Assembly (NCBI RefSeq): GCF_002209355.2
Contig: NZ_CP106855.1
Span: 1,240,001-1,304,000, forward strand
Direction: 5' to 3'
DNA: 64,000 nucleotides
DNA from: Bdellovibrio sp. SKB1291214
GTDB lineage: Bacteria > Bdellovibrionota > Bdellovibrionia > Bdellovibrionales > Bdellovibrionaceae
Shown: positions 26,068-33,546 of the stretch, piece by piece
Numbering within the stretch: the first letter of the stretch is position 1
How the letters are laid out: each line of letters starts with the position of its first letter
The notes under the pieces: generated by a model
Databases searched by the model: none
What the model was told of the DNA's origin: nothing
What the model saw: only the letters and a program-made list of their open reading frames with translations
Position numbers and translations under genes: made by a program

Positions 26068-26104
26068 ATAGAGTTGATCTATCGAAGCGATAGAATCAAT
26101 CGAA
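26068..26104. promoter_or_regulatory. OxyR binding box between oxyR and catalase gene
   Basis: ATAG-N7-CTAT-N7-ATAG-N7-CGAA. The known OxyR consensus is four ATAG/CTAT elements at 7-base spacing; three are exact here and spacing is exact throughout. It ends about 24 bases before a GATAAT (26128-26133) that could be the katA -10, placing the box next to the -35 region as at OxyR-activated promoters. It could also repress oxyR. Confidence 0.82.
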
Positions 26105-26173
26105 TACCAATTGAGATTATCACCACCGATAATAGCAATACCTCCAACGTAGAAAGAAAGGAAAATCTACAGC

Positions 26174-27745
26174 ATGAAACTCTTTACTGTTGCGGCATCC
26201 GTGATGCTCGTAAGTGGGATTGCTATTGCCAAAACCACACTGACTCGTGAAAACGGCGCGCCTGTAGGCGACAATCAAAACTCTCAAACAGCTGGTGAAA
26301 CAGGTCCTGTTCTTCTTCAGGATACTCACCTTGTCGAAAAACTTGCGCGTTTTGATCGAGAAAGAACTCCAGAACGTGTCGTGCACGCTCGTGGTACCGG
26401 CGCCTATGGTCAATTCGTTAGTGCAGCTGATAATTCCGCGATCACACGTGCGGATCTATTTTCCAAAAAAGGCAAAAAAACAAAAGTGTTTGTTCGTTTC
26501 TCCTCTGTGATCCATCCAAGCGGATCTCCTGAAACTTTGCGTGATCCACGTGGGTTTGCGACGAAGTTTTATACTGAAGAAGGCAACTGGGACCTTGTGG
26601 GAAATAATTTGCCCGTATTTTTTATTCGCGATGCAATGAAATTCCCCGACATGGTTCATTCTCTGAAGCCAAGTCCAGTAACTAACATTCAAGATCCCAA
26701 CAGATTCTTTGATTTCTTTGCTCACGTTCCAGAGTCCATCAATATGCTAACTTACGTGTATTCAGATCTGGGCACGCCAGCAAGTTATCGCGAAATGGAC
26801 GGCAATGGTGTTCACGCTTATAAATTCGTGAACAAAAAAGGTGAAGTCACTTACGTAAAATTTCATTGGAAAAGCCTGAATGGGATCAAAAATCTTTCTG
26901 ACGATGAAGTCGCAAAAATGCAAGGCAAGAACTTCAATCATATGACCGATGATCTGTACTCTTCCATCCGGGCAAAGAAGTTCCCTTCTTGGGAGCTAGA
27001 GGCCCAGCTGCTGAAACCTGAAGAGTTGAATAACTTCGATTTTAATCCACTGGATGCAACTAAAGAATGGGTTCGCATTCCAGGGTTAAAAGTCGTAAAA
27101 CTTGGGACCATGACCTTGAACGAAGTTCCGGAGAACTTTTTCGAACATACAGAACAAGCGGCATTGGCGCCTTCGAATATCGTTCCTGGGATTGAAGCCT
27201 CTGAAGACCGCCTGTTGCAAGGTCGCATGTTCTCTTACGCCGATACTCAACGCTACAGAATTGGTGTAAATGCTTTGCAGTTACCGGTAAACCGCCCTTT
27301 AAACGTGAATTCACACGGCCAGCAAGGCCATATGAATGGTAAAATTACTAAGGGTGAAGTGAACTATCAACCAAATAGCTTTAATGGAAATCCAGATCGC
27401 GCAGAAGGCATTTACTCGCAAGCAGATGGATTTAAACAAAGCTCGTTGCCTTTAAGTGGTGCGACTCAACAACAGATGATCAAAAAGACTTTGAACTTCC
27501 GTCAAGCTGGCGAAACTTACAGAAGCTTTTCTGAAAAAGAGCGCGCAGCATTGATCAATAACTTTGCCGGCGACCTCCTTGCCGTCAAAAATATTAAAAT
27601 TCGCAATCAAATCGTAGCTCACACATACGCGGCCGACACTGAGTATGGTGAGCGCTTGGCAAAAGCAGCTAAGGCTGACTTGCCTGAGGTTAAACGAATT
27701 GCTTCTGCATTGAATGACGACACTAAAAAAGTTGCTGCTCAATAA
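26174..27745 (+). CDS. katA: Secreted monofunctional haem catalase
   Basis: 523 residues. Residues 1-19 form a Sec signal peptide (cleaved after IAIA), so the enzyme acts in the periplasm or outside, unlike most catalases. Catalytic His in RVVHARGTGAYG (about 72), Asn in VGNNLPVFFIRDAMKFPD (about 145) and proximal haem Tyr in RMFSYADTQRYR (about 356) are all present; the small-subunit size points to clade 3. Decomposes hydrogen peroxide. Followed by a secreted ankyrin gene, as with katB-ankB of Pseudomonas aeruginosa, where AnkB supports KatB activity. Controlled by the OxyR box upstream. Confidence 0.95.
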   Translation: MKLFTVAASVMLVSGIAIAKTTLTRENGAPVGDNQNSQTAGETGPVLLQDTHLVEKLARFDRERTPERVVHARGTGAYGQFVSAADNSAITRADLFSKKGKKTKVFVRFSSVIHPSGSPETLRDPRGFATKFYTEEGNWDLVGNNLPVFFIRDAMKFPDMVHSLKPSPVTNIQDPNRFFDFFAHVPESINMLTYVYSDLGTPASYREMDGNGVHAYKFVNKKGEVTYVKFHWKSLNGIKNLSDDEVAKMQGKNFNHMTDDLYSSIRAKKFPSWELEAQLLKPEELNNFDFNPLDATKEWVRIPGLKVVKLGTMTLNEVPENFFEHTEQAALAPSNIVPGIEASEDRLLQGRMFSYADTQRYRIGVNALQLPVNRPLNVNSHGQQGHMNGKITKGEVNYQPNSFNGNPDRAEGIYSQADGFKQSSLPLSGATQQQMIKKTLNFRQAGETYRSFSEKERAALINNFAGDLLAVKNIKIRNQIVAHTYAADTEYGERLAKAAKADLPEVKRIASALNDDTKKVAAQ

Positions 27746-27753
27746 TGTCCTTC

Positions 27754-27788
27754 AGGGGGCCTTCTGTCCGGAGGCTCCCCTTATTTTT
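27754..27788 (+). terminator. Partial terminator or attenuator between catalase and ankyrin genes
   Basis: AGGGG-CCT and AGG-CCCCT arms with a one-base bulge, a loop of about 9 bases and TTATTTTT after it. Only 12 bases separate it from the ankyrin start, so it may lower ankyrin expression relative to catalase. Confidence 0.6.
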
Positions 27789-27799
27789 AGGGTTAATTT

Positions 27800-28333
27800 A
27801 TGAAAAATCAATTGTTGTTCGGTCTCACTTTGATCTCTTGCACCGCTCTTGCCGAGGGAAACACGCCTTATTTTGAATCTGCAAAAAGTGGCGACATTCA
27901 AGCTCTGGGTGATTATCTAAGCACTCATAAATCTGAAATAAATGCGGTTGATGAAAAGGGATACACTGCTTTGATTTATGCGGCTTATTATGGCCAGGAA
28001 CAAGCTGTCACATATCTTTTAAAAAAAGGAGCAGATCCTTGCGTGAAAGATAAACGTGGCAACACGGCTACACTAGGCGCGATCTTTAAAGGACACTTGG
28101 GAATTGCCAAGACACTTCTTAAATCCAAATGTGGTGTAAATGATGCTAATGAAATCGGCCAAACTCCGTTAATGTTTGCGTCCCTATTTGGACGCAACGA
28201 AATTGCTAAAGAACTTTTAAAGTCCGGCGCTGATCAATCTAAAAAAGATATTAACGGCAACACCGCAACCTCACTCGCTGAAGGCCAAGGGAATGAAGAG
28301 ATGCTGAATATTCTTGGGCGCAAATCGAAGTAA
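27800..28333 (+). CDS. Secreted ankyrin-repeat protein (AnkB-like)
   Basis: 177 residues. Signal peptide 1-18 (cleaved after ALA) and then four ankyrin repeats of about 33 residues, e.g. GYTALIYAAYYGQEQAVTYL, GNTATLGAIFKGHLGIAKTL, GQTPLMFASLFGRNEIAKEL, GNTATSLAEGQGNEEML. Ankyrin repeats bind proteins. With a secreted catalase directly upstream, the natural partner is that catalase, by analogy to AnkB/KatB of Pseudomonas. Confidence 0.9.
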   Translation: MKNQLLFGLTLISCTALAEGNTPYFESAKSGDIQALGDYLSTHKSEINAVDEKGYTALIYAAYYGQEQAVTYLLKKGADPCVKDKRGNTATLGAIFKGHLGIAKTLLKSKCGVNDANEIGQTPLMFASLFGRNEIAKELLKSGADQSKKDINGNTATSLAEGQGNEEMLNILGRKSK

Positions 28334-28460
28334 ATTAATTTTTACATCACCACCCTCGGTGGATTCTCGACGAAGAGCTTTAACAATTGTTCAAGACGAT
28401 CTCATATCAAGAAAATTTGAGACCTGACCAATTCCAAATCTTCATTTTCCCAATGAAATT

Positions 28461-28491
28461 TAATGTAGGCTATCAAAAAGACAGCCGATAG
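28461..28491 (+). promoter_or_regulatory. Sigma-28 (FliA) type promoter of chemoreceptor gene
   Basis: TAATGTAG-N15-GCCGATAG. The enteric FliA consensus is TAAAGTTT-N15-GCCGATAA; the -10 matches 7 of 8, the -35 5 of 8, with exact spacing. It lies 21 bases before the chemoreceptor ATG. No other gene is seen in 28334-28512. Confidence 0.65.
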
Positions 28492-28512
28492 TTAGATCGA
28501 TTGGGAGAACTT

Positions 28513-30021
28513 ATGAAAAATAGAAGCCTAAATTTCAAAATGATGTTTGTAATCGGCATCTTGCTAATGGGGTCATTAACTATTACAACAATCGGCTTAC
28601 TTCGTCTAAAGACGATGAATGATTCTATCAAAGCCTTGGTTTATGAAAAAAGTGCGCGAGTCTCTTTAATTAAAGATATTCGTTCGATCTTTTACATCCA
28701 ACTGATCAATGAAAAGAATTTTATTTTAGTCGATGATGCGAAAGAATTGGCCGTTATCGAGGATCGCATGAATAAGCGAAACGACGAAATCATGAAAAAG
28801 ATAACCGAGCTTTCTTCAGTTTCAACGGAACTTGGGAAAGAAGAGTTGAATAAATTCAAAGTAATTTACGAGGGTTGGTGGGCGAACGCTCACGAAATTC
28901 GCAAAGCTGTTCACAGCAGCAATCACGAACACGCTTCTAAAATCAGTAGTGTGACCAATCGTGAATTGCGTTTAAATGGTGAAAACCTCATTGACAGCAC
29001 GGTAGACCGAAATGAAAAACGAATGCAGGAAGAAGTGATTCACATGGAAGAGCAATATAAAGAAGCTCGTTTCATGATGATTCTAATGACTGTTCTTTCT
29101 ATGCTTATTGGTGGCTCCATCGCAGGCTACGTTCTTTATAATTTGAGCAAATCTATCAATCTTATTATTAGCAGTTTATCTATTTCTTCAAAGGAAGTTT
29201 CTGCGGCATCCGATCAAATCGCCACTGCTGCAACGGAATTATCTGAGGCTACGACAGAACAAGCGGCTTCCCTGGAAGAGTCCGTTGCAACAATTGAAGA
29301 GCTTTCTTCGATGGTTAAAACTAACTCCGAAAATGCCAGCTCTGCTGCAAAGCTTTCTGCGGAAACAAGCGATCTTGCGAAACGCGGAGAAACCGAGATG
29401 ACAGCACTTTCTCAATCAATGACTGACATTGCGGCAGATTCTAAGAAAATTAACGATATTATCGCTGTTATTGATGATATTGCCTTCCAAACGAATCTTT
29501 TGGCCCTTAATGCAGCTGTCGAAGCCGCACGTGCAGGAGAGCAAGGTAAAGGATTCGCGGTTGTGGCAGAGGCCGTACGCGCCCTTTCACAACGAAGCTC
29601 CGCTGCGGCTAAAGACATCGGCGATCTTATCCGCTCAAGTGTCACACGTATCGATAACGGCGGCGAGCAAGCTCAAAGAAGTGCTGCCGTGTTAGTTGAA
29701 ATTTTGAATTCAGTAAAAAAGGTGTCTGCTTTAAATACAGAAATTTCCGCAGCAAGCTCCGAGCAGTCAAATGGTATTGAACAGATTAGTAAAGCTATGA
29801 ATCAACTGGATCAAACGACTCAGGTGAATGCAGCGTCTTCAGAAGAAGCTGCCGCCTCATCTGAAGAACTTGCAGCGCAGGCAGAAAGCATGGGGAACGT
29901 AATCCAAGAACTAGTGAAAGCAATCCGCGGTCAAAGCTCTAAAGCAGAGCAAGAAATCGTGCCGAAGCTTGAGCGCAAAACTTTGAAGAAGCACATGCAA
30001 GTTTACGAGAAAGCCAGCTAA
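28513..30021 (+). CDS. Methyl-accepting chemotaxis protein
   Basis: 502 residues. TM1 at about 7-27, a periplasmic four-helix-bundle-type sensor region (28-190) and TM2 (about 192-216), then directly a long coiled-coil signalling domain with the conserved hairpin tip [34 protein letters not shown]. No clear HAMP domain follows TM2: only about 20 residues separate the membrane from the methylation helix ([19 protein letters not shown]), so HAMP is absent or very degenerate. ATG at 28513 chosen over TTG at 28501 because GGGAG fits it. A FliA-type promoter precedes the gene. Confidence 0.93.
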   Translation: MKNRSLNFKMMFVIGILLMGSLTITTIGLLRLKTMNDSIKALVYEKSARVSLIKDIRSIFYIQLINEKNFILVDDAKELAVIEDRMNKRNDEIMKKITELSSVSTELGKEELNKFKVIYEGWWANAHEIRKAVHSSNHEHASKISSVTNRELRLNGENLIDSTVDRNEKRMQEEVIHMEEQYKEARFMMILMTVLSMLIGGSIAGYVLYNLSKSINLIISSLSISSKEVSAASDQIATAATELSEATTEQAASLEESVATIEELSSMVKTNSENASSAAKLSAETSDLAKRGETEMTALSQSMTDIAADSKKINDIIAVIDDIAFQTNLLALNAAVEAARAGEQGKGFAVVAEAVRALSQRSSAAAKDIGDLIRSSVTRIDNGGEQAQRSAAVLVEILNSVKKVSALNTEISAASSEQSNGIEQISKAMNQLDQTTQVNAASSEEAAASSEELAAQAESMGNVIQELVKAIRGQSSKAEQEIVPKLERKTLKKHMQVYEKAS

Positions 30022-30062
30022 TTCGACCATTTAATTAAATCTCATTTTAAGACAAGTCTAAT

Positions 30063-30098
30063 AAACAGGAGCCACTAATTGGCTCCTGTTTAATTTTT
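30063..30098 (+). terminator. Intrinsic terminator after chemoreceptor gene
   Basis: Stem AAACAGGAGCC / GGCTCCTGTTT, loop ACTAATT, followed by AATTTTT. Confidence 0.9.
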
Positions 30099-30183
30099 GC
30101 GATCTCAGCTTCACCCTATTAGCTAATACCAAGGCACAACTCTCGCAAATAGATGTTTGAGTCTAAACTATAGGGAGAGAGAA

Positions 30184-30633
30184 ATGAAAAAGAGAGTAAT
30201 GTTAGCTATGGCGATCATCATGTTGTTGGGTTCTGTTAAAGCGATGGCTATGTCTGCCCAAGACGAAAACGTAATCAATAAAACCCACGCCTCCGAAGAA
30301 GATATGATGATGAACGATCCAGATACTCAGTATTTAGCGATCAATGCGGCTACAAAAATCGAAGCAAATATGGCGGATCTTGGTGGCAAAAGTGCCGTAG
30401 AGAACAAATCAATTGCTCTTAACGAACTACGTACTCAAATCATGATGTTAAAAGAAAAGGCTCCAAGCCTAGAAGCCGTCGTTGTTATCAATGGTAAAAC
30501 AAGAAGTGCTGGCCAAGCACTGTCCCAAGCTGAATTGATTATCAAAGGGTTGGAAACAAATTTCTCTGAAGACAAAGCAAGAATTCTTGCTAAGGATTTG
30601 AACGACGCGATCACGTCCGTTAAGGAATACTAA
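30184..30633 (+). CDS. Small secreted helical protein of unknown function
   Basis: 149 residues from ATG 30184 (GGGAGAG in front). Signal peptide 1-23 (cleaved near MAMA), then an acidic Met-rich stretch and amphipathic helices (IEANMADLGGKS ... LETNFSEDKARILAKDLNDAI). No family recognised. The leader holds a perfect 12-bp palindrome TATTAGCTAATA (30117-30128) inside wider arms TTGCGA ... TCGCAA, which may be an operator. Confidence 0.75.
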   Translation: MKKRVMLAMAIIMLLGSVKAMAMSAQDENVINKTHASEEDMMMNDPDTQYLAINAATKIEANMADLGGKSAVENKSIALNELRTQIMMLKEKAPSLEAVVVINGKTRSAGQALSQAELIIKGLETNFSEDKARILAKDLNDAITSVKEY

Positions 30634-30654
30634 AAATTCATAGGTATTTAAACG

Positions 30655-30687
30655 CAAAAAAGCCCAGGTTTCCCTGGGCTTTTTTTA
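30655..30687. terminator. Bidirectional terminator between convergent genes
   Basis: Stem AAAAAAGCCCAGG / CCTGGGCTTTTTT with loop TTTC; A-run and T-run on opposite sides let it serve both the plus-strand small gene and the minus-strand porin. Confidence 0.93.
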
Positions 30688-30711
30688 TGATCTCAGCAAG
30701 TGAGAATCAAA

Positions 30712-31893
30712 TTACTTAGCCATGTCGCCCATGTATTTGAAACCAACAACCATTTGGTTTTTAGTCATATCTTGGTAACCAGCTGCACCGAAGTCTTTGT
30801 CTTTAGAAGACACGTAAGCTACGTGGTAACGGAAAGCTTCGTCAGCTTTAGGTACGTACTCAACTGCAACAGCATAAGCTTCGCGTTTGAATTGTTGAGC
30901 AGCTGTATCTGATTTATTTTCAGACATTTCGTACTTAAGAACTGGAACCCAACCATTGATGTTGTAGCGAGCTTCTACGATTGTAGTGTTCGTTTTCAAA
31001 TCAGTAGTAGTTGCACCAGAGTGAACTGTGTCTTTGTTACCGAAGTATTCAAGATCTACAGTCAAGTCAGCCATTGGAGCTACACGTAGAGAAGCTGCCA
31101 TGAACTCATATTGGTTACCAGTCATAGCGCCACCGATTGGAGCAACGTCGCCTGTACCAGCAGTGTAGTTCAAGTTAAGAACCAACATTTTGTCTACGAA
31201 AGAACCTAGGTAGTTCAAACCGTAAAGGTGACCACGGTCAGATGATCTAACGTTAGTTGAAGTACCGTTCACAGTACCGTAGTTAGTCCAAGTTGAACCA
31301 TTGTATTGGTTAGTGATTTGAACTTCAAATTTGTGGTTTTCAGTCAAAGTGTAAGCCGCAGATACACCAGATGAGTTTTCTGGGTTAGCTACTAGAGCAC
31401 CCGTTTGGATGAAGTAAGGAGTCGCACCACCAAGAGACGGGATAACGCCACCAACACCTCTGTTAGCCATAGATACTAAGTATGTATCGCCATGTAGAGA
31501 TTTTTGGAATTCGAAACCACCAGTGTTTGTTTCAAGCTTACCAGCTTTGAACATCCATTGACCCATAGCTTTACCAGCCCACAAGTGGTCAACGAATTTA
31601 TCAACAGTCATGTTTTTGTTAAGATCAGAAGTTCCAGAGTATGGAGAAACCGCAAATTCTGGAGCGAAAGAACGCAAGTTCCAAGCAGATTCAATAACCG
31701 CTTCACCAACGTTACCGTTCAAGTAAAGACGAGCTACAGATGGAGTGAACAAAGAAGTACCACCGATGTCAGTTGTACCGTTCACAGTTTTGTAGTCTGG
31801 AGTGTTAACGTAATCGGAACGTACTTCCAATTTAACGCCTGCGAATGCTGAGCTAGCTGCAAGAGTAGCCGCGATTGCTAAAAGTTTTTTCAT
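30712..31893 (-). CDS. Porin-like outer-membrane protein (paralogue of 11690 gene)
   Basis: 393 residues from ATG 31893, where AAAGG sits nine bases upstream; the frame stays open further but the added residues precede a perfect signal peptide (MKKLLAIAATLAASSAFA). Amphipathic strands with Gly/Asn/Thr turns fill the rest. EYVPKADEAFRYHVAY is shared with EYKPIADTNFRYHIAY of the porin at 11690-12787. Very uniform codon choice suggests high expression. It diverges from another barrel gene across 524 bases of regulatory DNA. Confidence 0.82.
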   Translation of the reverse strand: MKKLLAIAATLAASSAFAGVKLEVRSDYVNTPDYKTVNGTTDIGGTSLFTPSVARLYLNGNVGEAVIESAWNLRSFAPEFAVSPYSGTSDLNKNMTVDKFVDHLWAGKAMGQWMFKAGKLETNTGGFEFQKSLHGDTYLVSMANRGVGGVIPSLGGATPYFIQTGALVANPENSSGVSAAYTLTENHKFEVQITNQYNGSTWTNYGTVNGTSTNVRSSDRGHLYGLNYLGSFVDKMLVLNLNYTAGTGDVAPIGGAMTGNQYEFMAASLRVAPMADLTVDLEYFGNKDTVHSGATTTDLKTNTTIVEARYNINGWVPVLKYEMSENKSDTAAQQFKREAYAVAVEYVPKADEAFRYHVAYVSSKDKDFGAAGYQDMTKNQMVVGFKYMGDMAK

Positions 31894-32417
31894 AAAATGC
31901 ATCCTTTCGTTTCGTTGCAATTTTTGAACTTTCAAATCGTTTAAAAGTATTTTCGTATAAAAAAAGGCTAAATAGGACCTTGGACAAGATCAACAACAAA
32001 AATGCCGGGGAACATCGGGATTGATCAAAAAGTGGAGTAATTACTTCGCAACTTTCCTCCAAAATTTTGCACGAAAATTTTTATGTTTCTTTTTCCAGTG
32101 ACCTCAAAAAAAATAAATTATTTGCAGAGCAAACCCGCGACAGCAGCCAGTTTTGTGCAGACAAATCAAAGGCGATACTTTCTTCAATGTCCCTCTGAAA
32201 AGAGAGATATCCACAAAAAAATCTGTGATTACTTAGGATCAAAACAACTTTCATTGACGCGAAAGCTCAAACTAGTCGTTTAACACTCGATGATGGTCCA
32301 GTAGACAATCAATTTTATGTCATCTAACTAGACCTTGGTCTGTTCACACAGTCACAAAATGACAAACACGCGGTGAACGAATCCAATAAACAAAACGTAA
32401 ATTAAAGGAGAAACCTG
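31894..32417. other. Divergent intergenic region between two outer-membrane genes
   Basis: 524 bases, AT-rich, without a convincing gene; the longest open frame (about 66 codons at 32083) has no ribosome site and poor composition. It must carry promoters for both porin genes. At 32342-32378 lie nested inverted repeats: GTTCAC ... GTGAAC outside and GTCAcaaaaTGAC inside, about 40 bases before the plus-strand GTG start, suggesting an operator or leader hairpin. A single DnaA-box-like ATATCCACA at 32207 is isolated. Confidence 0.5.
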
Positions 32418-33461
32418 GTGCGCATTTTCAAACTTCTGACGTTAATGACTCTTGCAACTTCATCTGTATATGCAGCGGAAATTGGTGGAATCACAGTCAA
32501 CGGCGAGATCGCCTTTGATTATAACTTCTCTCAAGATGGAATTGCTGTACCATTTTCGAGCGATGCTCAGAACGAAACTTATCGCATCAATACCTCTCAA
32601 ATTCTTGCTAAAAAAGAAACTGATCAGCTATCGATTCTTGCACGTTTGGTTTATCAACCTACCGATTATTCAAATGGCACGACAACAGTAAAAAATAATC
32701 TGGGAATGCTTGATCAGGTCGAGGTCTACTATAAACCACGCCCTAACATATATATAGGTGTAGGCCGTTTCTTGACGACCATGGGTTTTGAATCTGTATT
32801 GAGATCAGAAAATCTATTCTACAACTACTCCATCGCTTTCCAAGGCATCACCCCAAGCTACAATGAAGGTATTCGCGGCAGATACGTGATGAGCGACCTT
32901 TTAACTGCAACTTTATCATCTTATAACTCATCTAAATATAACCTGTACGGCGATGACTACAAACCGACTAAGACTACCGAGATCTCTGCCAACGGTACGC
33001 TTGGCGATTTACAGTGGTTTGCGGGATACTTTTTTGGAAAAGACACGGCGAACTCTCCAACAACTGGAACTGCAGAAAACAGTTCCTCCAACGTATGGGC
33101 AACTTATCGTATCAGTGATAGCTGGATGATTGGAATGATGTACGATTCTAAAATCTACACTCCAGATGCAGGTGGCGGTGGCTGGTCCGACGATACGGCA
33201 GCATTAGTGAACTACAAACTCTGGAACAATTCGTTTTCAGCGCGCTATGAAATGATCCGTGGGGCAATGCATTTAGGCCTTTACGGAAATGCTGATAAAG
33301 TGAACTCCCTCACGATAAATGACAAAGTAGCGCTGGGCGAAAATCTGCATGTTTATGTAGAGTATCGCGCAGACAACGCTGATGAAACATTTAATGACGG
33401 AAACGGAAAACCAACAAAAGATATGCAAATAGTTACTCTAGGAGCTTTAGCAAGCTTCTAA
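32418..33461 (+). CDS. Outer-membrane beta-barrel porin
   Basis: 347 residues. GTG start with AAAGGAG in front; signal peptide 1-19 (cleaved after VYA). Strand-turn pattern with motifs such as VEVYYKPRPNIYIGVGRFLTTMGFES and the C-terminal VTLGALASF (terminal Phe, BAM signal). The conserved entrance GRF-TTMGFES followed by NLFYNYSIAFQGITPSYNEGIRG resembles the putative beta-barrel porin-2 family. Substrate unknown. Confidence 0.82.
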   Translation: MRIFKLLTLMTLATSSVYAAEIGGITVNGEIAFDYNFSQDGIAVPFSSDAQNETYRINTSQILAKKETDQLSILARLVYQPTDYSNGTTTVKNNLGMLDQVEVYYKPRPNIYIGVGRFLTTMGFESVLRSENLFYNYSIAFQGITPSYNEGIRGRYVMSDLLTATLSSYNSSKYNLYGDDYKPTKTTEISANGTLGDLQWFAGYFFGKDTANSPTTGTAENSSSNVWATYRISDSWMIGMMYDSKIYTPDAGGGGWSDDTAALVNYKLWNNSFSARYEMIRGAMHLGLYGNADKVNSLTINDKVALGENLHVYVEYRADNADETFNDGNGKPTKDMQIVTLGALASF

Positions 33462-33466
33462 TTTTT

Positions 33467-33496
33467 AAAAAGGGACCTTCGCGGTCCCTTTTTTTT
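33467..33496 (+). terminator. Intrinsic terminator before rnr
   Basis: Stem AAAAAGGGACC / GGTCCCTTTTT, loop TTCGC, run of eight T. Confidence 0.93.
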
Positions 33497-33546
33497 CGAC
33501 ATCCCCATCAAGTGTGCTACCATTATATCGAGTAAAGGAAGCAACC

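Noticed and set aside
32207-32215. ATATCCACA, a DnaA-box-like 9-mer
   Set aside because: A single imperfect copy with no cluster, no AT-rich unwinding repeats in order and no dnaA/dnaN nearby, so not an origin.
32083-32283. 66-codon frame in the porin intergenic region
   Set aside because: No ribosome site, Ser/Lys/Gln-rich sequence without structure, lies where promoters are expected.
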